Shown here: positions 35,020-46,440 of the stretch, piece by piece
Layout of the letters: every line of letters starts with the position of its first letter
Numbering within the stretch: the stretch's first letter is position 1
Origin: Aegilops tauschii subsp. strangulata
Lineage: Eukaryota; Streptophyta; Magnoliopsida; Poales; Poaceae
Assembly: GCF_002575655.3 (NCBI RefSeq)
Contig: NC_053040.3
Coordinates: 361,210,267 to 361,274,266, forward strand
Direction: 5' to 3'
DNA length: 64,000 nucleotides
Made by a program: the position numbers and the translations under genes
The notes under the pieces: generated by a model
Database searches by the model: none
The model's input: only the letters and a program-made list of their open reading frames with translations
Told to the model about the DNA's origin: nothing

Positions 35020-36010
35020 CCACCCCGCAGCTTAGATACTATGGTGATACGAGTTTTTACACCGTTGGAAGTGAGATCCAATGGCTTCGGAGTAGTCTTT
35101 GTAATTATGCGCAATTTCCAAACTCTCCAAAGGTTTTTTTGCAAATAAAACATTCAGGCCTCGTGTGTGCCGCTGCATCTTCGATCCAACGGCTCCCCGG
35201 TGCTCATATTAGGTGCTCCCCGTAGCTTAATTACCCGCTACGGTGATATGAGCATCTAGGTCGTATGATCAGTGATCAGATGGCACATGCGTAGTACTTG
35301 TACTTTCTGCGCATTTCCCAAACTCTATCAGCCGTATATTGCAAAAACATTCAAACCTCCTACTGTGGGCCGTTAGATCTCAGTGAACTCGTGTCACCAT
35401 AGAATCTACGGTGCGGGAGCACCTCATACTCTCCCATGCAAGAAAACATAAGGTGCTATCGCAGCTTGGATGCTACGGTGATACGAGCTTGGAGGTCGTT
35501 TGATCTGAGATCCAATGGCATCTGAGCAGTCTTTGTGCTTGTATGCAGTGGCCGAACTCTTTTGGGGCTTTTCTGCAAAAAACCATTCAAACCACCGAGG
35601 AGGTGTTGGGTCACAAATCCAACGCCTCCGAAGAGCTTGTATCACCAAAGCATCTAAGGTGTGGTAGCACATGATATTCTTACATACAGGAGAATATGAT
35701 GTCCTCCTTCATCTTAGATGCTACGGTGATACGAGCTTCGAGGTCGTTGGATATGGGATCAAAGGGCATCTAAGTAGTTTTTGTACAAATTGTGTGCAAT
35801 TCTCAAACTCATCAAGGTTTCCTGCAAAAATATTAAGACACATCATGTGATCTGCTATATCTCAGATCTACAAGCTCCAAGCAACTCGTATCGGCATATA
35901 GCCTCTAAGGTATGGGGGCACATGATATTCTCCCGGGGAGGAGGGGTGGGGGGTGCACAACCAATCGGTGGTTGGGAGGGTGGGGACAAATATAATCTAA
36001 ACAACCCTAA
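35020..36010. repeat. Four-unit tandem array, each unit an inverted repeat (~215-250 bp)
   Basis: Units begin near 35,031, 35,247, 35,467 and 35,715 with variants of GATGCTACGGTGATACGAGC. They contain GAGATCCAATGGC and TTTGCAAAA-type cores. Three end with the reverse complement type (AGCTTGTATCACC...GCATCTA, GAACTCGTGTCACCATAGAA, CAACTCGTATCGGCATATAG). Each unit could therefore fold on itself. No coding sequence. I do not recognise the family. Confidence 0.75.
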
Positions 36011-36177
36011 ATAGAGCTCCACAATTTTATCTAAGGTCGAGGGGTTGACCCCCGACAATTATAGCTCCGCCTAAACACAACATTTGCATGTACTGTAGTA
36101 CTAGACTTAATATTCATGTTTCAGTTTCATGTTCATTTTAAATATTGAACTGAGGACCATGGATGTCTTACATTTTA

Positions 36178-36337
36178 CTCTCTTCGTTCCTAAATATTAG
36201 TCTTTTTAGACGCTTCAAATGGACTGGCACATACTGATGTATATAGACATATTTTAGAGTCTAGATTCACTCATTTTGCTCCGTATGTAGTCACTTGTTG
36301 AACTCTATAAAAGACTAATATTTAGGAATAGAAGGAG
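36178..36337. mobile_element. Stowaway-type MITE (160 bp, Athos-like)
   Basis: CTCTCTTCGTTCCTAAATAT and the inverted right end (ATATTTAGGAATAGAAGGAG) are flanked by TA on both sides. Internal AGTCTTTTTAGACG and AAAGACT also pair. Confidence 0.88.
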
Positions 36338-36577
36338 TATTTTTGAATTCGTGTCATACATGCATGGTTTGGAAAAATAGATGCACTATACTTATTGGAT
36401 TGTTGTTGTGTTCGTGCGTGTGTGTGTCTATGTGTGTGTCACAATGATGTTAATAACTACTTTTTAGCATCCAATTGAAACTCTTTAATTCCTTGTTTGT
36501 TTAACTGGTTTGCTGTTATAACTCCCAGTTGAGATGTTTTGCTAACTTCAACTTTTCTGAATCCAATCGGAACTTTA

Positions 36578-36898
36578 ATGGCAAAACAGGTTAGCCCAAG
36601 ATCAAAGAGCGAGGTCCCCATGGACGTTGCATCATCCCACAGCAGTGGCACCGACCCAATCGTGCATTATGAATTGCCAACTGCTGATGCTCTAGAGGCT
36701 AAACTAGTGGATTCTGCTTCTGCACTTAGAGATGGAGTTGACATGTTGAGGAAGCAAACAGAACAATCACAAGCAGTACTCAAGAAAACCATTAAATATT
36801 TGGTGGATTTCAAAATGAAGCAAGCTGAGACTGACCAGATTGTTAAGGTCCCGAAGGAAAAAAGGAAATTAAATTCCTACTTGGTAAATCATAGGTGA
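36578..36898 (+). CDS. Small hypothetical protein, 106 residues
   Basis: An open frame from the ATG at 36578 reads MAKQVSPRSKSEVPMDVASS onward and contains a helical, charged middle (LRDGVDMLRKQTEQSQAVLK) and a basic end. No domain is recognised. It could be one exon of a longer gene: CAG|GTTAGC just after the start resembles a splice border. It lies 1.4 kb upstream of the Transposase_24-like gene on the same strand, in the right half of the Caspar-like element. Confidence 0.35.
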   Translation: MAKQVSPRSKSEVPMDVASSHSSGTDPIVHYELPTADALEAKLVDSASALRDGVDMLRKQTEQSQAVLKKTIKYLVDFKMKQAETDQIVKVPKEKRKLNSYLVNHR

Positions 36899-36899
36899 A

Positions 36900-37700
36900 A
36901 TGTTCTTTCCATAGTTGAATAACCTTTGTGTTGTCTGTTCATGTAATCAATCAAACCATTTGTTTTAGAGATCATGTAATAATTGTTTTTTTTGTTTTTT
37001 GGTTTGTAATTTTATTTGAGCGCAAGTCTGTATTAATTGATAAGACTTGGAGACATTTCATTTGGATTGCTGTGCCAGACCTACAAATATGCCAATCGGG
37101 CTGAATGTGCATTTAGCAATAGTAGTAGTATAGATGGACCATAAGTGGCACGCATCGGAAAGGGCCAAGATGCTGGCTAAAAAAAGGATGCTGTTGTAGC
37201 CAAAAAAAAGTACAGCGGCCTGGCTTATGTATGTTAGTTGATATTATTGATCCATATACTCTATAAGTGTTTATATGTCTGTTAGTTCTGTACATTCTTG
37301 GTTGATTGACTTGGTATTTGAATCTTGATACATCGCTTGTGTACATATCTAAATGGGAGTACACATTATGCTGCGTGTGACATTTGAGTTGGACATGAAG
37401 TGTTCCAAATATTTGAATTCACCTTAAACTGGATTCTAGTTTCTGAATTTGAGTATCGGCATTTGTAAACCATATTCATATATGACAGTGGAATACATCT
37501 TTGTCGTCATTTTGAAGATATATAAAAACACATAGAATGATTTATAAAGATTCATATAGGAATACAAAATGGATTCGAATTTAGTTGCCAGGTTAAACGT
37601 GGATGCTTATTGTCCCAAAATTCGAAAGAAGCAGCAAAATGTCCACTCCCACGTCGGCTGCCCGAAGCCAAGTGTTTGGGAGATGGAAATTACTATCTAC
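36900..37700. other. AT-rich spacer
   Basis: No gene or clear repeat is seen. Confidence 0.4.
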
Positions 37701-38333
37701 CCATTACACGGACAATCCATCGGCCCGATTTCCACTGCTCTAAATAGGGGTAGGTTAGTAACTTCAATTAGACGTGACACGACCGCCTTTGAGCCCATTC
37801 TGACACGGTGGGCGTCAAACATGGGCGGCAAAACTCATTTGATTCAAGCTCGTCCGAAAGACCTCTGTTTCTCCCTCCATTCCCCATTCATACACGGTGG
37901 GCGGCAAAACAAACTCGACTCGGCCGAAATCGATGTCGGTAAATATTTTCAATAGGGGCAGGTTTGTAACTTCACTCAGACGTGACACAACCGCCCTACC
38001 TGTCAGCCCCGTTCATACACCGTGGGCGCCAACCATGGGCGCCAACCACCCTCTCCTCGCCCGAAATCGCTCTGGGCAAATATTGGCGAGATGCGAGATT
38101 ACCGTCCTATCCCCAACCGACGAGACGTCCAAATTTTAAACGGGGGCTAAGTTTGTAACTTTCCCATATTTCAGACAGGCGCGTCCCAAAAACATGGTTC
38201 CCCGTACCTCTCCCTCCATTTTCCCATTCATACACCGTCCGCGCTAGAACACCCCATCCCCACACCAGCCTCCGTCCGCCACCCCATCCATCGCCGCCGT
38301 CCTCCACCACATCCATCGCCACCGTCCTCCACA
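37700..38333 (+). promoter_or_regulatory. Repeated upstream region of the Transposase_24-like gene
   Basis: A motif GTTAGTAACTTCAATTAGAC / GTTTGTAACTTCACTCAGAC followed by CGTGACAC(G/A)ACCGCC and ACGGTGGGCG...CATGGGCG occurs at about 37,750 and 37,960, with a diverged third copy at about 38,145, just before the first ATG (38,334). The repeated block may carry the promoter; this is inference from position. Confidence 0.4.
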
Positions 38334-39039
38334 ATGCCGGAGCGCCTACCAAGACCGCGTCGTCCACTGCTAGAGATGGACGTTTCTCATCCACGGCGAC
38401 GGACAATTAGTCTTGCATCGCGTCCTCTCGCTTCATCGGCGCCATCGTCCTCTTTGCCGGGGCCGCTCACACGACCTTCTCTTCCACCGCAACGGGACTT
38501 ATCCCCCGATGCACCCGTCTACCTTCGCAGATCTGCTTCAACGTCACCGACAGCCATCGCACCCCCGATGCCTACACGACGCCACAAGAGAGGTGGTACT
38601 TCATATCTCCTCAACTTTTTGATCTCAACCAGAAAATAGATCTTAACTTGGTTACTCTACTTTCTTTTCAGCTCTTAGAATTTAGTTCTTAGTTCGAAGC
38701 AAACAATGGATGCTAAATATCATTTCTCCGGTTTGCAGCTTCAAATCTGCCATGGCACAACCATAATACGATTTAATTGATCATGCTTAGGGTTTAATTG
38801 ATCATGTTGGTTCTGTGGTGGTTTCTTTAATAGAAATCGGAGGGGAAACCCTCTTTTGCTAAAAAAATATGCTTAGAGTTTCCCCCTTTTATGATCACTA
38901 TACGATCAGAATACGTGCTTCGTGTCATAATAACACTGCTCCACCCATCAAGCTAAACAAGCTTAGTTGTTCAAATACGAATATGATATTATGAAAACAG
39001 AGTTGTTTAATTGGTCAGCTAAATGTTCCTAAATTAGTT

Positions 39040-39400
39040 TCGAAAATGCATGTTCGCCGCTCGGGTGTGTATCTCTACAGGGTGCCCATGGTGGGCCGGC
39101 GCACCCTGGGATTTTGGGTCGTCCCAGGCCCTGATTCCCCTCTGTTCTGCTGCGCGCTTCCGATCTCTACTCGCCCCCAGCCGCCTGCCTCGCCGGCGAC
39201 TTGCCGTCCCCGGACGGCATGACTCTAGGAGGAGACGCCGGACTAACAGGAGGCCAGGAGCCGCTCGCCCAACAACGTCACCGCTGCTCGGGCGCGCCGC
39301 CGTGCCTACCTTCCTAGTCCGTTCAGGGCTCAGGCGTGCAGCACCCACCAAGCCAACCCGATTTATCCTGAGATACATCCTCAACACTCAGTAGCCACTC
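39040..39400. other. GC-rich block inside intron 1 of the Transposase_24-like gene
   Basis: The ~350-bp block is GC-rich amid AT-rich intron DNA and open on both strands (for example a plus frame 39,050-39,394). It could be an inserted gene fragment, but no domain is recognised. Confidence 0.3.
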
Positions 39401-41927
39401 CTCATCACCCATTTTCTAATTGATTCTTTACTCATTAGGCAGGACTGTCATTAGGGTTTGTTGTGTGCTCAGTGCTACCTACACTTAATGGTTCAGATGT
39501 ATTTCGGTAATCTTTAGTACCTCTAAAGTTCACAGGGTTTTCAAAATTCCGGCCCTCAGAACAGAAACTAGTCATTTTGGATTGTTGGTCGTAGTGACAT
39601 TGACCCAGATTACTACTGCAAGCTAGGTTTGTTAACAATTTTACTTGTCTTTCTTACTCATTCGATATAATATCCAATTATTCACGTCGATTAGTTGCAA
39701 ACTATAAGTGCTAGACAAACTTCTTCATTAGGATTTTGGACGGTCTCTTACTGCAGTTACAATTCTGCATACTTGTCATAGTAAGCTCACAAGTAAATGA
39801 TTGATTCACTACATCTATGCTTGCCTTGTCATATTTGTTGTCAATATTCTTTTAGGGTGGTCCACCCTATTTCTAAATACTGGAACCGTAGACATGAGTG
39901 AATAGTATTTCTCTATGTGATCTCTTCCATCATGTGTGGGTAACGAACACTGCATTGTATAGAAAGAAAGTATCATTTCCAGCTTTTACATAGGTTTCAA
40001 TCTTTTACATGGAATACAATCTGCCTACTTGCTTTGTGTCTCACTACCAACACTCCACCCTTGAACCTAAAAATTACGCCAATCATAATTGCTTAGTTTA
40101 TTTGTTCAAATACGAATTTCATATGATTCTAATGTTCCTACTTCAGTTTTGAAATGTGTGCCTGCCTGTTATAGAGACATAAGGGGTTTGTATTTCTGTC
40201 TGTGGTCTGGTCAGCACGGTTGGGGAGGTGAACTTTGCATATGCAGGGGTTTATAGGGAGACACTCTCCGAGTTGAATCCGCAATGCATTCCATAGATAA
40301 TCTGACTACTTTTATGTTTTCATGAATCTCAGATTCTGAACAGCATCATAATGATTATGAGCTTGCGCGCATGAAAAGAATAAAGCAGAACAATGCCATG
40401 GCTGTCAAACTTGGCATTAAGGGACTGAAATCAAGTCTGGATGCAATGCAATGCAAACGCTCTCCACCTACAGATTCATGCTCATAATATGATCCTAACT
40501 ATGATTCTGAGCTAGAGGGAGACCTAAGTCAATGTAGCTCCCTAGTGGAGGAGTCAGTGGAAGATGCCCTATCTTATTCACCCATCAAGGTACTTGCTCT
40601 AACTTTCCAAGGTTACATTGCTCGCACATATCTTGCAACTGATGCTTTGCATTGCTTCTACTTTGTTGAACTGCCATTAGCTTAGTTTACACATCGTGTA
40701 TGTGAATACGCCCTGCCTATGCATTTTCAGTACATATTCCATCTGTCATCATACCATATTTATCCATTCAAATGTTGTTCTTGTGTATCAGACGTTCAAA
40801 AGGAAGAGGGCGATTGCTGATCGTGGAGGAGCACAAGCAAAGTATTTGGAAAAGGTAGTGGCACCTGATAAATCAAATAGCCCATTAGGTGTAGTTGCAA
40901 TATCACCTGACCCACAAAATACCCCAACTCTAGCAGACTCTAGCCCTACTACACTGGTCATTTCTGATGCCCCAACTCAGCAGACCCCAACTGCAGCAAA
41001 CAGTATGATTATGCCAGTTGACCTAGCACCAGCTGTACGACGCAAAACCCCCATTCCAGCAAAGAGTACAACAAATCCAGTTGCCAAATCCCTTTTCGAA
41101 CCAGAGAGAGCCCCAATTGCAGCAAATAGGACCCCTGTTCCATTTCTTCCCAGTTTAGAAGACGAAGCTTATGTTGTTGTCAGGAACTTTGTGCGCATCT
41201 TTCCTTCATGGAAAGATTATACCGCAGACACAGAACAATTTCCAGTCTTCCTCCGCAACTTACGCGTAAGTAATGTACTAATGTTATTCATGGTCATTAC
41301 TGGATATGTTTCTGCTGACAGAAGACACAAGATTTCATCTTTTAAATATGCGAGGAGCAAACTGGATTGTGATGACGAGCAAGGGTTGGTTGCGCTTTTC
41401 AAGCACTCGTTGATGAAGTATCGTTCCTACCAGAGGCAAGCGCACTTCGACGGCAAGCCTCTGAACGAAATTTCTGTGAAGTCTCCGGTGCTACATTTAT
41501 CCGACGGTGACTGGAATAATCTTGTTACACATTGGTCTCGGCTGCAGCGTATGGTACTGTCTATGATATCACATCACAATTTGAACTACATTTCTGCATT
41601 TGCCTTAATGTCTCACTTGTATGAAAACTGTTAGCAGAAGAACATTCGTTCTCAAGGGACCACAGAATCTCGCAACTATACTGCACACTGCATTGCTCTT
41701 GTGAGTACCTCTTGCCCTGTATGACCATACTTACTTTCATAGTTGTTTGATTATGTAGCATCACTGCACATGATAGCCTCGTAATCGTCCATTTGGTGGA
41801 CATTATAAGATCCTTATGGACTCTTACATAAATTTAGAATCAACCCAATGCTTTTGAAGAGGTTTAGCTCTGCAGTCCTCTTGTAAGGACTGAACGTGGT
41901 CTATCACTGTACTTACATTCACAACTA

Positions 41928-42005
41928 CTCCCTCCGTCCCATAATATAAGAATGTTTTGTACAGTACACCAGTGTTCAAAACACTCTTGTATTATGGGAA
42001 GAGGG
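41928..42005. mobile_element. Short Stowaway-like MITE in an intron
   Basis: CTCCCTCCGTCCCATAATAT faces the inverted end (TATTATGGGAAGAGGG). TA precedes it; the right-hand TA is mutated. It lies in the intron between exons 4 and 5 of the Transposase_24-like gene. Confidence 0.75.
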
Positions 42006-43599
42006 ATTGGTTCATTTTGTAGCATTCTGCATCTTATCTCCCTCGCCCACCATTTACTAAAAAAGACCAGATCTATATTTAATCTTACCAACAAGTAGAA
42101 TACACAGACAATGCCAGTGCAGAAGTGTAGCCCATTGCTCTTGTCAGTACATTTTGTCCTGTAACGCTTGTACTTCCAGGGATTGGTAGTTGATTATGTA
42201 GCATCAGTCTGCATCTTATCTTCATTATCCTCTATCCTTCCAGTATTATCATATCTATAATTACTCTCTACAAAATGTAGAGTACAGGCAGTGCTTATGA
42301 AGAAGATCCTGTGCTGAAATTCTTGAGTTATCCTTCCCTTGACATGGAGAAGGGCATTATAAAGCCGGTGTTAACTGTTAATGTAAGTCAGTCCTTCTAA
42401 AGCCTTTATCCTCAACAGCTGTTTAATTTGCTCATACTCCCTATCGTTTACTGCTGTTTAGTTTGCTGTTTCTACCAAAATGCATGTTCGTAAGAACCGT
42501 AAGTTCTAAGGTTTACTTGTAAAACCAAATGCCTTATTCATACCATGCACATTACTTAATACTCCCTGTATGCATGCTTGTTTTTGTGGATCTATAATCC
42601 AGTGTGTGGTGAAGCATCCCACGTTTGCACCTTGTCATCTCCTGTTTTATCTTACTGATGTGGCTGATGATATGAACAACATGCCATGCACATTATCCAA
42701 AATAGATACATTGATTTTCTTTACCCTTCATCTATGCTTGTTATGTTGACATGGTAATCCAGTAGTGTGGTGAAGCTCCTCGCATTATGAACAATGCCAA
42801 ATTATGCTATTGATATTTTGAACTTACTCTTTATTTTCTAATTTGAAATTGGATAGAATTGACAGAACAGTTATCATCTTTGTTTATACACGTGCAAAAC
42901 CTGTCACCTCTCTGCTTTGTTTCAGGGTGATATGCCTGATGGCATGCACAAGTCTGTTGAAGGCTGTGAGACAAACCCAACATATATTGCAGCAAAGAAG
43001 GCAAAACATCTTGAAGATAGCGAGACAACCCCAAAGTCTTGTCTTGATTCAGTGTTCAAGTTACTTGAGACTAACAGTCAGACAAGCTCACAGAATTCGT
43101 TGTCTCAATCAGTTCAACTTCTTCAGTCCCAAGTTCTAGCAGAAAGGCATTCTGCAACTCAACTTCAACTTGAAGTCCTATCTCTAAGAAAGATTGCGGA
43201 GAACACCAATGAGAACCTCATCGCTAAACAGCTACACCTGGAAGCTATGACCGACATGCTAGGCCGGTCTCACAGCCTTGCTCAGCAGCTTGTGCAGCTG
43301 TTCCTCCTCAAGGCTAACCTTTCTTGAACTGTCTTGGAAGTGGTCTCGGTTCAGTATTATTTTGTTACGCTGTAATGGTGCCCAGTTTTTGTAATCTGCT
43401 TCTTCGTTGCACTTTATGATCACTGGTGGCGAACTTCGATGCCTAGTGGATGTAATATACCTTAAATCCTTTATTGTATAGTGTAGGTTTATTCTTAGTT
43501 ACTATGCCGTAATTTCTTTATTGTATAGAGTAGGTTTGTTCTTAATTCCTACTAGTTACTGCCATCATTCGCTATCTGAAAAAAAATCAGATGTAGTCG

Positions 43600-44480
43600 A
43601 CCGGACCGAAACATTCGACTCTAACGGGCCAGGTTTTTAGCGGGCCACAATTGGGCCGGCCTGCGTCTTTCTTGGGCCCGAATAATTGGGGCCTTCACAC
43701 ATTGCGCCAGGCCCAAACTGACACCGGCCTATATTTTAGTTGGGCCTTTTGTCGACCCAGTGCTTAGTTTGGCCCAGGTAGCGTTGGGCCATTAACAGGC
43801 TGAATATTGTACTGGCCTGTTACGGCCGAGATGAAACCACGGGCCTTTAGCAGGCCAAAATGCATGTTGGGCCTCAATTTTCACTAGTCGTCGACGGGCC
43901 TTCAGCAGGCCGAAATGTAGATCGGGCCGTTTTGGGCCCAGTTAGCTCACGGGCCGTTACCAGGCCGAAACATATCTCGGGCCTTAGTTGGCCCACTGAT
44001 ATCATGGGCCTTTAAGAGGCCGAAAGCTTAGCAGAGGCATCAACGGGCCGCATTACGCGACAGGCCTTTAACAGGCCCAAAGTCACGTTGGGCTTAACTG
44101 TTGCCACCTTTACCACGGGCCATTAATGGCCCCGAAGTCCCGTCGGACCATATATGGCCCATGGGCGGCACGGGCCATTCCCAGGTCGAAAGTCACACCG
44201 GGCTGAAATGGACCCATGTCTACATCAGGCCTCTAACAGGCCGAAAGTCACTGGGCTGTAGTTGGGCCCAAATATTCGGCGAACAATTAACGGGCCAAAT
44301 CTGGCTTCGGGCCGCAAATGGGCCCAAGTATTTGGCGAACAATTAACGGGCCAGATCTGGCTTCGGGCCATAAATGGGCCTTTATTAAGAAGGCCATTAT
44401 TGGGCTGGCCCACTAGTACCTGATTAAGTTCTACGGGCCTTTGACTGGGCCGGCCTTTTTAACCTATATGGGCCTTTGTT
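43600..44480. repeat. GGGCC-rich right subterminal array of the Caspar-like element
   Basis: About fifteen units of roughly 55-70 bp contain ACGGGCCTTTAACAGGCCGAAA-like and TTGGGCCCA-like motifs. A near-perfect ~57-bp tandem duplication (GGCGAACAATTAACGGGCC) occurs at about 44,277-44,390. This is the probable protein-binding subterminal region preceding the terminus. Confidence 0.8.
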
Positions 44481-44640
44481 GGGCCCAGCCATGTGTCGAC
44501 GTATCATAGGCATGTCTCCTCCAATGGACGGGCGACATCTGGCCCACTGACGAGCTGACAGGTGTTCCCTTCGGCCAATCAGAATTTTACACGTGGAAAT
44601 TTCCCATTGGTGAGGGCTGTTAACGGGTTATCGGATCCAA

Positions 44641-44914
44641 AATCCGACCGGATAGCTTAACGGCGTTCCGTTACGGTGGATGCCACATGTCGGTCACCCT
44701 TGACGAAAGCACTTCTGTGACGCGCGATTTATCGTCATGGAAGTGGACACTTCCGTGATGATAATTTTGGTAATGTCATGGAACACTTCTACGACAGCAC
44801 AGGTATGACTATCTTGATTCTGTCATAAAATCGTCATGGATGTACATGCATGACAAAAAACGCGACCTACTGTGACAAACACGTATAATCACGGAAGTGT
44901 ATTTTTTTGTAGTG
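44641..44914. mobile_element. Right terminal region of the Caspar-like element
   Basis: TGACG/CGTCA and CTTCCGTGATGATAATTTTG motifs lead to the terminus TTTTTTTGTAGTG at 44,914, an inverted match to the left end at 10,534. Confidence 0.85.
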
Positions 44915-45701
44915 CTCGTCATGTACGGTGTGCCGCGAGCCGGGTCCAGGCCGGTACCGTCGTCGGGGTCGTTGGGGAAGGCACTCCTCCACTCGTCGAC
45001 ATCGATCTCCTCGTCCTCGGCGCCCACCTCGACGCCCTCCGCGCCGCCGCCTTCGACCTCATCATCGGAGGAGAGTGTGGTAACCTCGCCGCCCTCCGCG
45101 CCACTGTCCTCACCGCCTTCAACCTCATCATCGGAGGAGAGCGCGATAACCTTGCCGCCCTCCGCGCCGGCAAAGATCGCCCGCTTCGCCTCCACGAGCT
45201 CCTGGTGCTGCCGGCGGAGCTCTTGCATGTAGGCCTCGTCGGCGGCCTCAGCCTCGAGGTGCTCCCATGCCTCGCGGTCCTCCTGCGCCATAGCCGAGCT
45301 CACCACCCCTAGCTCCGAGGAACGAGGTCGACCGGACGTGTGCCAAAGGGGAAATTGAGCCTAGCCACCGCACCGTGGTAGTGGACCTGCCAACAGTCAT
45401 ACTCCATGTCCGCGAGCTCGGCCGTGTGGAAGCTACCGAGCCACCGGCAGGTGTGGGTCTCTCAATCTATAATCTCGGCGACCCACGTCCCCCACGCCAC
45501 TGCCGGACCCCGAGGTAGGACTTCGTCGGCTGCCGGGTCCGAGGGAGGACGGGAAGTCCTCGAACCGGCGTAGGGGCGTGCGGCGGGCAGATCGGGGGAC
45601 CGGCAACGGCGGATTGGGCCCGCAGAGGACGACGGGGACACCTCGGCAGTCACCTCGCCGGCGCCGGGCGAAAAGGCCGTGATAAACCTCTTTTTGGCCA
45701 T
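44915..45701 (-). pseudogene. AP2/ERF-like gene, decayed and cut by the Caspar-like element
   Basis: Minus strand, ATG at 45701 (MAKKRFITAFSPG). Around 45,520-45,340 the pieces of an AP2/ERF DNA-binding domain appear: YLGVRQW in one frame, then WGTWVAEIID, RWLGSFHTAELADMEYD and VARLNFPF in another. The frame change fits one missing base near 45,497. A TGA at 45464-45462 interrupts the second block where most AP2 domains have a charged residue. After another frame change (near 45,315) an acidic, coiled C-terminal region continues (QEDREAWEHLEAEAADEAYM ... two SSDDEVEGG repeats) up to the CACTA insertion at 44,914; its tail is at 10,533-10,494. AP2/ERF proteins are plant transcription factors; this copy is not functional. 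Confidence 0.65.
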
Positions 45702-45829
45702 TAGCTCCTCGAGCTCCCCGGCACACAGGCAAAGGTTGAGGATGGAGGCGCCGGCGATGGCGGCAACCTACCAATGGTTTCGAGGGTTGTGTGTGTCTAT
45801 GTGAACGGAGGTTTTGGGGTATGTGTGGA

Positions 45830-45855
45830 GGGGGGCGGGGGGGGGGGGGGGGGTT
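45830..45855. repeat. G homopolymer tract
   Basis: GGGGGGC followed by about 17 Gs, upstream of the AP2-like gene; a likely assembly weak point. Confidence 0.8.
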
Positions 45856-46440
45856 GTGTTTGAGGAAATACTGCGGCAACCAAATTTTTTACTAGGCGGG
45901 AGTAACAAGGCGGGGCCACTGAAAATTTGGATCAAGAGCGAGCAGATATTTTTGGGATTGTGAGGGATGCAGAGGCGGGAGTAAAATGCCAGTGCTACTG
46001 AAAATGTGAATCACGGGACTGAAGCAGAGCGGGAGTAATAGACATCGCACACGGTCCGCACATACTAATCGTGTGCTATCAAACATTAAAACCTTTCAGG
46101 TGGTAGATATTTTCGGGATTACGAGGCAGTAATATTTTCAAGATTGCGAGGGATGCAGAGGCAGAGTTTTTGGGGAGCATGCTAGTGTGCTTGACACGCC
46201 GGCTGTGGACTGTAGCCGACGCACCTTCTCGCGTAAGCCATATGCATACTATACACCAACGGTGCTCCAAGATATTTTGTACTACATCTCACACGGTTGG
46301 TGATAATAAACTGTGTGGGATCTACTTGATTTGAATTACAAAATGGGGTCACAGTTGCAATGGACGCTATTTGAATTGCTAGACCTTTTATCTGCAGTGA
46401 GCATGCAACTATATGTGTGTCATAAAAGAATTGGAATTAT
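45856..46440. other. CACTA subterminal-like spacer
   Basis: ATCGCACACGGTCCGCAC, ATCGTGTGCTATC, and CTCACACGGTTGG motifs again resemble the subterminal repeats at 8.4-9.2 and 51.3-51.75 kb. No gene is seen. Confidence 0.4.

Larger units (their letters stand above)
38334..43327 (+). pseudogene. Plant transposase (Ptta/En-Spm, Transposase_24-like) gene, broken
   Basis: Exons on the plus strand: 38334-38592, 40333-40589, 40792-41265, about 41322-41700, 42281-42382 and 42926-43327. Exon 2 has the DSEQHHNDYELARMKRIKQN motif followed by an acidic stretch. Exon 3 ends with basic KTFKRKR, a Pro-rich linker and FVRIFPSWKDY. Exon 4 has HFDGKPLNEISVKSPVLHL, then ENC, then NIRSQGTTESRNY, the signature order of the Transposase_24 family. 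The last exon is a coiled coil. TAA at 40485-40487 and TAG at 41632-41634 interrupt it, and the exon 3/4 phases do not match, so it is not functional as read. It resembles a TnpA-like second protein rather than the tnp2 catalytic transposase. Confidence 0.7.
10534..44914. mobile_element. Caspar-like CACTA transposon, 34.4 kb with nested insertions
   Basis: The left end CACTACAAAAAAAAGACAC (10534) and right end ...GTATTTTTTTGTAGTG (44914) are inverted matches, flanked by CTC at 10531-10533 and 44915-44917 (3-bp duplication, the CACTA norm). Both ends have subterminal CTTCTATGACGATAA-like motifs. Excising the element with one CTC rejoins an open frame ending in a stop, strong support that these two ends belong together. 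It contains a gypsy element (13,467-26,304), B3-domain and coiled-coil cargo genes and a Transposase_24-like gene, but no tnp2 gene. Without the gypsy element it would be about 21.5 kb. The Caspar name is from memory of Triticeae families. Confidence 0.85.

Noticed and set aside
35000..36060. CRISPR-like array, considered because of regular spacing
   Set aside because: Repeats are long, diverged and internally palindromic, spacers are not unique short sequences, and the genome is a plant.
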